From an uncultured Oscillospiraceae bacterium (GTDB taxonomy: Bacteria > Bacillota > Clostridia > Oscillospirales > Ruminococcaceae), in assembly GCA_934481445.1 (NCBI GenBank), contig CAKSPC010000061.1, positions 1-11,722 on the forward strand: a stretch of DNA of 11,722 bases, in the 5' to 3' direction. The position numbers and the translations under genes are program-made. Under the pieces are notes generated by a model, which did no database searches, was not told the origin of the DNA, and saw nothing but the letters and a program-made list of their open reading frames with translations. Positions 7,086 through 11,722 of this stretch are shown here, piece after piece (the first letter of the stretch is position 1; every line of letters begins with the position of its first letter).

Positions 7086-7256
7086 GAAAGCGCTGATTAA
7101 ATCTGGTGTGCAGATTGCGCCGCAGATTTTTTGTCAGATTGTACAATGAGGACAACGCAAGGCTGACGCCTTGCTAGGACGAATTGTGCAATATGGCGGA
7201 AAATATGCAAGCAAGATGTGCGCCAAGCCGTCAGGCGTGATTTAATCAGTGATTTC
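7086..7256. repeat. MITE-like palindromic element between aldolase and kinase
   Basis: The 171-bp segment is bounded by 18-bp terminal inverted repeats, GAAAGCGCTGATTAAATC (7086-7103) and the inverse of GATTTAATCAGTGATTTC (7239-7256), matching at 16 of 18 positions. At its centre is a perfect hairpin GCAAGGC/GCCTTGC (7157-7163 with 7168-7174, loop TGAC), flanked by a second pair TTGTACAAT/ATTGTGCAA (7139-7147 with 7183-7191, one G-U-compatible mismatch). The remaining halves also resemble each other in inverse orientation, so the whole unit is one long imperfect palindrome. It encodes no plausible protein and has no clear target-site duplication. The non-autonomous mobile or dispersed-repeat interpretation is inference from this architecture. 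Confidence 0.65.
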
Positions 7257-7280
7257 TCAGACTGACAGGAGAATGCTGCC

Positions 7281-8753
7281 ATGCCAAAAAGAGTTCTGGT
7301 ATTTGATTTCGGCGCTTCGAGCGCAAGGGCGATGCTCTGCGGATACGATGGGGAGAAATTCAAGCTCGAGGAAATTCACCGCTTCCCGAACACCCCTGTG
7401 ACCGAAAACGGCCATCTGCGCTGGGACATCGATGAGCTTTTCGAGCAGATGAAGGTCGGGATAAGCTTCGGAGTGTTCAACGGCGGATTTGACGCGATAA
7501 GCATTGACACATGGGGCGTTGATTTCGGGCTGACGGGTAAGGACGGCGAGTTGCTGGAGAAGCCCGTGCACTATCGCGATGAAAGAACGCAGGGAGTTCC
7601 CGAGGAGATATTCACAAGGATATCCCCCCTCGAACTTTACGAGGAGAGCGGCGTGCTACCGCAGAACATAAACACGCTGTTTCAGCTTGCGGCGCTTTCC
7701 ATGTACGACAGGAACACTCTGTTCCGCGCGGAAAAAATGCTGATGATGCCCGATCTGTTCGCGTATTTTCTTACGGGCGAGTACCGCAGCGAGTACACCG
7801 AGGCGACCACCACGCAGCTTATCGAGCAGCGTTCCTGCGGGTGGAACATCCGTCTGATAGAAGCGCTGGGGCTTCCGAAAAGAATATTCTGCCCGCTGAT
7901 CCGTCCGGGTGAAAACTACGGCGAGCTGAAATACGAGCTTGCCGAGGAATTCCGCTGCGATCAGGTGCCTGTTATCGCCTGTCCGTCGCACGACACCGCT
8001 TCGGCGGTGCTGGCCGTTCCGAGCACAGAGGAGCAGTTCGTGTTCATCTCCTGCGGAACGTGGACGCTGTTCGGCACCGAACTGAAGCGCCCCATCGCCA
8101 CCGAGGAAGCCATGAAGATGGGTCTGACCAACGAGGGCGGGTACGGCGATACGTCGCTGCTTATCAAGAACATAATGGGGCTCTGGCTGATACAGGAAAG
8201 CCGCCGATATTACAACGAAAACGGCGGTGAATACAGTTTCGCCGATCTTGAGCGCGAGGCAATTGCGGCGGGTGATTTCGGTAGCTTCATCGACCCGAAC
8301 GATCCGCTGTTCACTGCTCCCGGCGATATGCCCGTCCGCATTGCGGAATACTGCCGCAGGACAGGTCAGCAGGCGCCCGGGAATGTCGGCGAGGTAATGA
8401 TATGCATTTACCGCAGCCTTGCCTGCGAGTTTGCTTCCGCGCTGGAAAGCATCGAGCGGCTGACGGGGAACAAGTACAATACCATCCATATGATCGGCGG
8501 AGGAACAAAGGACGCGCTGCTTTGCGATATGACCGCCTGTGCGGCGGGCAGGCGTGCCGTTGCGGGTCCTGTCGAAGCCACCGCCCTCGGAAACGGCATT
8601 TCCTCGCTTATCGCCCTCGGCGAAATAAAGGATGTAAAGCAGGCGCGCCGTATCATAATCGAAAGCGGGCTTACCAAAGAATATGCGCCGCACGACGCCG
8701 AAAAATGGCAGAATGCGCTTTCGGTTTACAAAAAGGTCACGGGGAAAATGTGA
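7281..8753 (+). CDS. rhaB: Rhamnulokinase-type FGGY carbohydrate kinase
   Basis: The 490-residue length equals that of E. coli RhaB (489). It is an ATP-dependent FGGY-family kinase that phosphorylates a 6-deoxy-ketose (L-rhamnulose, possibly L-fuculose) at the 1-position. Features: phosphate-1 loop FDFGASSARAML (8-19), RhaB-like substrate region ISIDTWGVDFGL (73-84) and PVHYRDERT (95-103), MPDLFAYFLTG (156-166), the catalytic base region PSHDTASAV (235-243, D238 or its neighbour), FISCGTW (255-261), and the adenosine motif MIGGGTKDALL (404-414). AGGAG (7267-7271) lies nine bases before the ATG. It follows the FucA-type aldolase in the same direction and probably shares its promoter, although a palindromic element now separates them. 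The family resemblance is to rhamnulokinase rather than FucK, while the aldolase is FucA-like, so the sugar actually used is uncertain. The isomerase is not in the window. Confidence 0.88.
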   Translation: MPKRVLVFDFGASSARAMLCGYDGEKFKLEEIHRFPNTPVTENGHLRWDIDELFEQMKVGISFGVFNGGFDAISIDTWGVDFGLTGKDGELLEKPVHYRDERTQGVPEEIFTRISPLELYEESGVLPQNINTLFQLAALSMYDRNTLFRAEKMLMMPDLFAYFLTGEYRSEYTEATTTQLIEQRSCGWNIRLIEALGLPKRIFCPLIRPGENYGELKYELAEEFRCDQVPVIACPSHDTASAVLAVPSTEEQFVFISCGTWTLFGTELKRPIATEEAMKMGLTNEGGYGDTSLLIKNIMGLWLIQESRRYYNENGGEYSFADLEREAIAAGDFGSFIDPNDPLFTAPGDMPVRIAEYCRRTGQQAPGNVGEVMICIYRSLACEFASALESIERLTGNKYNTIHMIGGGTKDALLCDMTACAAGRRAVAGPVEATALGNGISSLIALGEIKDVKQARRIIIESGLTKEYAPHDAEKWQNALSVYKKVTGKM

Positions 8754-8811
8754 GTTCCTACAAATACAAGACAATTTTTTGTGTTTTTTAAACAAAACTC
8801 TCTGAAAATTG

Positions 8812-8840
8812 TTGATATTTTCGCAGAAATGTAGTAAAAT
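8812..8840 (+). promoter_or_regulatory. Promoter directly preceding a terminator hairpin
   Basis: TTGATA (8812-8817), 17-bp spacer, TAAAAT (8835-8840): five of six matches in each box. Predicted start is around 8847, the first base of the terminator-like hairpin at 8848-8879. Transcripts would thus begin with the hairpin, giving either a ~30-nt RNA or read-through to the HD hydrolase at 8913. Confidence 0.65.
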
Positions 8841-8847
8841 ACAGATA

Positions 8848-8879
8848 AGCTACAAACGCAGCCGCGTTGTAGCTTTTTT
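8848..8879 (+). terminator. Intrinsic terminator or attenuator before the HD hydrolase
   Basis: AGCTACAA (8848-8855) pairs perfectly with TTGTAGCT (8867-8874); after a bulged A, CGC/GCG extend the stem around the loop AGCC. The T-run 8874-8879 follows. It is the first convincing terminator after the kinase stop at 8753, but it also lies directly downstream of a promoter, so it could act as a leader attenuator for the HD gene. Confidence 0.85.
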
Positions 8880-8912
8880 CTCAGGAACTATGTTTTTCGG
8901 GTGATTTATTTA

Positions 8913-9461
8913 ATGTTAAAAGCAGTTCTTTCAAAAAAGGATCTCAGGCAGTGCGATGATTATTTCAGCTGCGTCAAGGATCTCATAGACGACAGGAACA
9001 TCCTGCGCCTGTGCGAATTCAGCCACCACAGCGGAACGACGCGCTTTCAGCACAGTCTTAACGTATCCTATTATAACTTCAAGCTCTGCCGCCTGCTGCA
9101 TCTCAATGCACGCGCGGGCGCAAGGGCGGGACTTTTCCACGACCTTTTCTTCTACGACAGGAGAGAGCACGAACCCGTAAAGGGCGAGGGATGGCACGGC
9201 GTGGGACATCCCAAGATAGCGCTTTCGAACACCAGCGAGATGTTCTCGATAAGCGAGCTGGAGGGCGACATGATATTAAATCATATGTGGCCGCTTTCTC
9301 CCCGCCTGCCGAAGCACCGCGAAACCTATGTAATAACGCTGGTCGACAAATTCTGTGCTATTGCGGAGGTAATGACGCATTTCTGTTCCGTGGGCAGGAC
9401 GCGCTTCCGATTTGCGGAAGCGTTTGCGATGATGCTTCTCGTCCGCATGACACTCCATTGA
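8913..9461 (+). CDS. HD-domain phosphohydrolase
   Basis: From the ATG at 8913 the product has 182 residues. This start is chosen because GGTGA (8900-8904) sits eight bases upstream; the in-frame GTG at 8901 lies inside that site and has no good one of its own. The HD-superfamily metal-binding pattern is complete: H47 in TTRFQHSLNVSYY, H76-D77 in GLFHDLFFYD, H99 in GVGHPKIA, H124 in NHMWPLSP, and D145 in TLVDKFCA. This matches the small cytoplasmic HD (HDIG-like) hydrolases common in Clostridia; the substrate, probably a nucleotide or other phosphate ester, is not known. There is no GYP motif, so it differs from the HD-GYP protein at 181-780. It is a single-gene unit with a promoter-hairpin leader upstream and a strong terminator eight bases after the stop. 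Confidence 0.85.
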   Translation: MLKAVLSKKDLRQCDDYFSCVKDLIDDRNILRLCEFSHHSGTTRFQHSLNVSYYNFKLCRLLHLNARAGARAGLFHDLFFYDRREHEPVKGEGWHGVGHPKIALSNTSEMFSISELEGDMILNHMWPLSPRLPKHRETYVITLVDKFCAIAEVMTHFCSVGRTRFRFAEAFAMMLLVRMTLH

Positions 9462-9468
9462 TACCAAA

Positions 9469-9499
9469 GCCGCTTCCGTTTTCGGAGGCGGCTTTTTTT
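9469..9499 (+). terminator. Intrinsic terminator of the HD hydrolase gene
   Basis: GCCGCTTCCG (9469-9478) pairs with CGGAGGCGGC (9483-9492) with one U-G pair, loop TTTT, and a run of seven T (9493-9499). It begins eight bases after the TGA. Confidence 0.95.
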
Positions 9500-9502
9500 C
9501 TG

Positions 9503-9531
9503 TTGACAAAACGCCATCGGAGTTATATAAT
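9503..9531 (+). promoter_or_regulatory. Perfect consensus sigma-A promoter of the MATE-kinase gene
   Basis: TTGACA (9503-9508), exactly 17 bases, TATAAT (9526-9531): a 12-of-12 match with optimal spacing. Predicted start is about 9538, with a leader of about 27 nt carrying AGGAG (9555-9559). It starts four bases after the previous terminator's T-run. No operator-like palindrome is obvious, which suggests strong, largely constitutive transcription. Confidence 0.93.
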
Positions 9532-9564
9532 ACAAATCGGAACAAAAATATAACAGGAGCGGCT

Positions 9565-11520
9565 ATGGAAACAAACGAATTATTCGGAACGGAAAAAATA
9601 AGCAAGGTGCTGCTGAAGCTGGCGCCGCCGGTAATGCTGGCGCAGCTTATTCAGGCGATGTATAACATAATCGACAGCCTTTTTGTCGGACATTATTCCG
9701 ATACTGGGCTGACCGCGCTTTCGATAATCTACCCGATCCAGCTTTTGATGATAGCTCTGGCGGTGGGAACGGGAGTAGGTATCAACACCGTAATGGCGGC
9801 AAGGCTCGGCGAGGGCAGGGCAAAGGAAGCTGACGAATACGCAGGCGTCGGCACTCCGCTGGCGGTGATAATGTGGGTGATTTTCGCGGTGGTATGCTAT
9901 GCGTTCATGCCAGCATACGCGGAGATGTCCACGAACTCCCCGGAGGTAGCGCAGGACGTAATTGTATATGGCAGGGTCGTCTGCGTTTTCAGCTTCGGGC
10001 TGTTTCTCGAGAGCATATGGACAAAGGTCATACAGGCAAACGGCAACATGAAAACGCCCATGCTGGCGCAGATAGTCGGCGCCGTGGTCAATATAATCCT
10101 TGATCCGCTGCTGATCTTCGGACTGCTGGGACTGCCGGAGATGGGTATAGCAGGCGCGGCGGTGGCGACTGTTTCGGGGCAGATAGCCGCGGCGCTCATC
10201 GTCATGAAAAAAGGCTTCAAACGCTCTCCCGGGCGCAGGAAATATCCTGCCTGCATAAAGACGATATACCGCCTCGGCACGCCGAATATCCTCATGCAGT
10301 CGGCGTATACGCTGTATATTTTCGGGCTTAATATGATACTCGTCACCTTCTCCGACCAGGCGGTGACGGCACTGGGACTGTACTACAAATGGCAGAGCAT
10401 ATTCTTTATCCCCCTTGGCGCGATGCAGACCTGCATTGTTCCTGTGATAAGCTACAACTACGCTGCGCACAACATCGACAGATGCAGGAAAACGCTGTCC
10501 GCTTCGGTGATATTCGGAATGGCGCTGATGTTTGTGGGAACGCTCTGTTTCGAGATAATCCCAGAGCAGATGCTGCGGGTGTTTTCGTCGGACGAGCTTG
10601 TAATTGCGATAGGAACTGTCGGGTTCAGATTTATCGGAATAAGCTTCATCCCGCTGGTGACGTCGCTGATTTATCCCGTGTTCTTTCAGGCGGTGGGCTC
10701 CAGCCTTAAAAGCTCCCTGCTTACGGTGATAAGAACGGTGGTTCTGTTCGTTCCGCTGGGGTATCTTTTCTCGCGGTTCGGGCTGGACTGGTTCTGGCTT
10801 ACGTACCCCGTCACCGAGGTCATAACCACGGCGGTGGGAGTGATATTCTATGTAAAATTCCTTAAGGATCCGTACGTCACATCCGAAAAGAAAAAGCACG
10901 AGGATGTTGTTATCAAGCCGTCGCGTAAGGGTGTGATAATCACCATCGCCCGCCAGCACGGCTCATCGGGAAAGCAGATAGGAAAGCTTGCGGCGGAGCG
11001 GCTCGGGATACCGTTCTATTACAAGGAAATGACCGCCCTTGCCGCGCAGGAAAGCGGGCTGGACAAGGAGTTCATCTCGGATATAAACAAGAATTCCCCC
11101 GCGCTGCTGCATGATCTCTACCTCGGCACAAAGGTGGTTCAGCACGCAGTCACCGCGCAGAACAAGGTCATCCGCAGGATAGCGGAAAACGGAAGCTGCG
11201 TTATCGTCGGCAGGGCGGCGGATCATGTTCTGCGGGATAACAGGGACGTTGTGAGGGTGTTCATCTACGCTCCCGAGGAATACAGGACAGGCAGGGTCAT
11301 GGAGGTCTACGGCGACACCCGCGAGGAAGCCCGGCGCAATATACGCCGTTCGGACGAGGCCCGCGGAGCGTATTACCGTAGCATTTCGGGCGCGCAGTGG
11401 GGCGATTATCACAACTATGACCTGATGATAGATTCTTCGATAGGCGTCGAGGCTTCGGCGAAGATTATCATGGAGTATGTGAAGGCAAGGGAAAAGCGGG
11501 AGCATTCCCATACGGCGTAA
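9565..11520 (+). CDS. MATE-family transporter fused to a cytidylate-kinase-like domain
   Basis: A 651-residue two-part protein. Residues 1 to about 435 form a complete MATE (NorM/DinF-type) multidrug/toxin extrusion transporter with about 12 hydrophobic segments; family-typical parts include PPVMLAQLIQAMYNIIDSLFVG (residues 21-42) and IVGAVVNIILDPLLIFGLLG (170-189). After a charged linker (436-455), residues 456 to about 640 form a soluble cytidylate-kinase-like P-loop domain. It has a glycine-rich loop RQHGSSGKQIG (463-473, K470), GIPFYYKEM (481-489), VIVGRAADHVL (547-557), and the end NYDLMIDSS (617-625). MATE proteins are normally about 450 residues, so the tail is a real addition, in frame with no stop. 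AGGAG lies five bases before the ATG. It is monocistronic. The export substrate, and whether the tail phosphorylates anything, are unknown; nucleotide-dependent gating or phosphorylation of the cargo are possibilities only. Confidence 0.93.
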   Translation: METNELFGTEKISKVLLKLAPPVMLAQLIQAMYNIIDSLFVGHYSDTGLTALSIIYPIQLLMIALAVGTGVGINTVMAARLGEGRAKEADEYAGVGTPLAVIMWVIFAVVCYAFMPAYAEMSTNSPEVAQDVIVYGRVVCVFSFGLFLESIWTKVIQANGNMKTPMLAQIVGAVVNIILDPLLIFGLLGLPEMGIAGAAVATVSGQIAAALIVMKKGFKRSPGRRKYPACIKTIYRLGTPNILMQSAYTLYIFGLNMILVTFSDQAVTALGLYYKWQSIFFIPLGAMQTCIVPVISYNYAAHNIDRCRKTLSASVIFGMALMFVGTLCFEIIPEQMLRVFSSDELVIAIGTVGFRFIGISFIPLVTSLIYPVFFQAVGSSLKSSLLTVIRTVVLFVPLGYLFSRFGLDWFWLTYPVTEVITTAVGVIFYVKFLKDPYVTSEKKKHEDVVIKPSRKGVIITIARQHGSSGKQIGKLAAERLGIPFYYKEMTALAAQESGLDKEFISDINKNSPALLHDLYLGTKVVQHAVTAQNKVIRRIAENGSCVIVGRAADHVLRDNRDVVRVFIYAPEEYRTGRVMEVYGDTREEARRNIRRSDEARGAYYRSISGAQWGDYHNYDLMIDSSIGVEASAKIIMEYVKAREKREHSHTA

Positions 11521-11525
11521 ATACA

Positions 11526-11573
11526 TGAAAATAAGGGCGGCACTAATCGTACCGCCCCCAGCTTGTCGAAAAA
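11526..11573 (-). terminator. Intrinsic terminator module reading leftward
   Basis: On the minus strand the 16-nt motif TTTTTCGACAAGCTGG (11573-11558) leads into a 9-bp hairpin GGGCGGTAC/GTGCCGCCC (11557-11549 with 11543-11535, one U-G pair), then TTATTTTCA (11534-11526). The pairing is complete only in minus-strand RNA; on the plus strand the U-G pair becomes C-A and no U-run follows. It therefore best fits a terminator for a minus-strand gene to the right of the window, convergent with the MATE-kinase gene. It may also weakly end the latter's message. Confidence 0.65.
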
Positions 11574-11603
11574 GTCAAAACGGCAGAAAATTTGCAATAG
11601 ACT

Positions 11604-11709
11604 GTGGGGGAAAACTCTTGTTTTCCCCCACACCCCTTTAGCGCCTTTGAAGCCGTAAAACCGCACTGCGTGCGGAGTGGCGGGGGCTCTGGTCTGTCGG
11701 TCAGCCCCC
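11604..11709 (-). repeat. Multi-hairpin intergenic repeat at right edge
   Basis: Three further hairpins are stacked here. The first is a perfect 12-bp stem GTGGGGGAAAAC/GTTTTCCCCCAC (11604-11615 with 11620-11631, loop TCTT). The second is CCGCAC/GTGCGG (11661-11666 with 11670-11675, loop TGC). The third is GGGGGCT/AGCCCCC (11682-11688 with 11703-11709, 14-nt loop). No coding sequence in either strand looks real. Together with the terminator module at 11526-11573 this forms a four-hairpin cassette. From memory, similar G-run/C-run hairpins are scattered through gut Clostridia genomes; the repeat status cannot be shown from one copy. The element may extend past the window end. Confidence 0.55.
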
Positions 11710-11722
11710 TCTGTCACTTCGT

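Noticed and set aside
6223..7155. A 310-codon minus-strand open frame opposite the aldolase and repeat element
   Set aside because: It runs across the aldolase promoter and the palindromic element and matches no family.
7656..8795. A 379-codon minus-strand open frame opposite the sugar kinase
   Set aside because: Shadow of the FGGY kinase reading frame with no motifs of its own.
8889..8903. ATG followed by three codons and a stop just before the HD hydrolase (possible leader peptide)
   Set aside because: Four codons with no regulatory residues and a poor ribosome site; most likely chance.
9580..10959. A 459-codon minus-strand open frame opposite the MATE gene
   Set aside because: Arg/His/Tyr-rich shadow translation with no family features; the plus strand encodes an unmistakable transporter.
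11415..11717. A 100-codon minus-strand open frame over the right-edge repeat
   Set aside because: It is a translation of the hairpin cassette plus the antisense of the MATE-kinase 3' end; such repeat-derived frames are commonly spurious.

Overview
The window looks like chromosomal DNA of a gut-type Clostridia bacterium, probably Ruminococcus or another Oscillospiraceae. This is inferred from the AGGAGG-type ribosome binding sites, A/T-rich sigma-A promoters, intrinsic terminators, a cre-like box, the gene content (MATE protein with a cytidylate-kinase-like tail, Clostridia-type HD hydrolase) and the style of structured intergenic repeats. I recognised no RNA genes, phage genes, transposase or CRISPR array.

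Layout. The left edge (1-182) is a hairpin-rich intergenic repeat ending in an intrinsic terminator that reads rightward. A stand-alone HD-GYP protein (181-780, minus strand) follows, with its own promoter (823-851). Next is a two-gene minus-strand operon. It starts at a promoter at 6090-6118, runs through a SNF2-like helicase with a degraded Walker A motif (6015-4066) and an Hsp90/sacsin-type GHKL ATPase (3979-902), and ends at a strong terminator (858-896). Diverging from this operon, a second promoter region with a cre-like site starts a deoxy-sugar operon: a FucA-type class II aldolase (6277-6963) and a rhamnulokinase-type FGGY kinase (7281-8753). The two genes are separated by a 171-bp MITE-like palindromic element (7086-7256). 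After the kinase come a promoter butted directly against a terminator hairpin (8812-8879), an HD-domain phosphohydrolase (8913-9461), a terminator, a perfect consensus promoter (9503-9531), and a MATE transporter fused to a cytidylate-kinase-like domain (9565-11520). The right edge (11526-11722) is another multi-hairpin repeat. It carries, in inverse orientation, the same 16-nt motif and hairpin-terminator arrangement as the left edge.

How the genes work together. The aldolase and kinase form the lower part of L-fucose or L-rhamnose catabolism, phosphorylating the ketose and splitting it to DHAP and L-lactaldehyde; the isomerase, transporter and propanediol genes are not in view. The helicase-like protein and the GHKL ATPase have only each other as operon partners and probably act together. 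GHKL ATPase plus SF2 helicase pairs are known from prokaryotic DNA-conflict systems, but I cannot assign this one to a named system and see no nuclease or methylase. It is the best candidate here for an undescribed system. The HD-GYP, HD hydrolase and MATE-kinase genes are each single units with their own signals.
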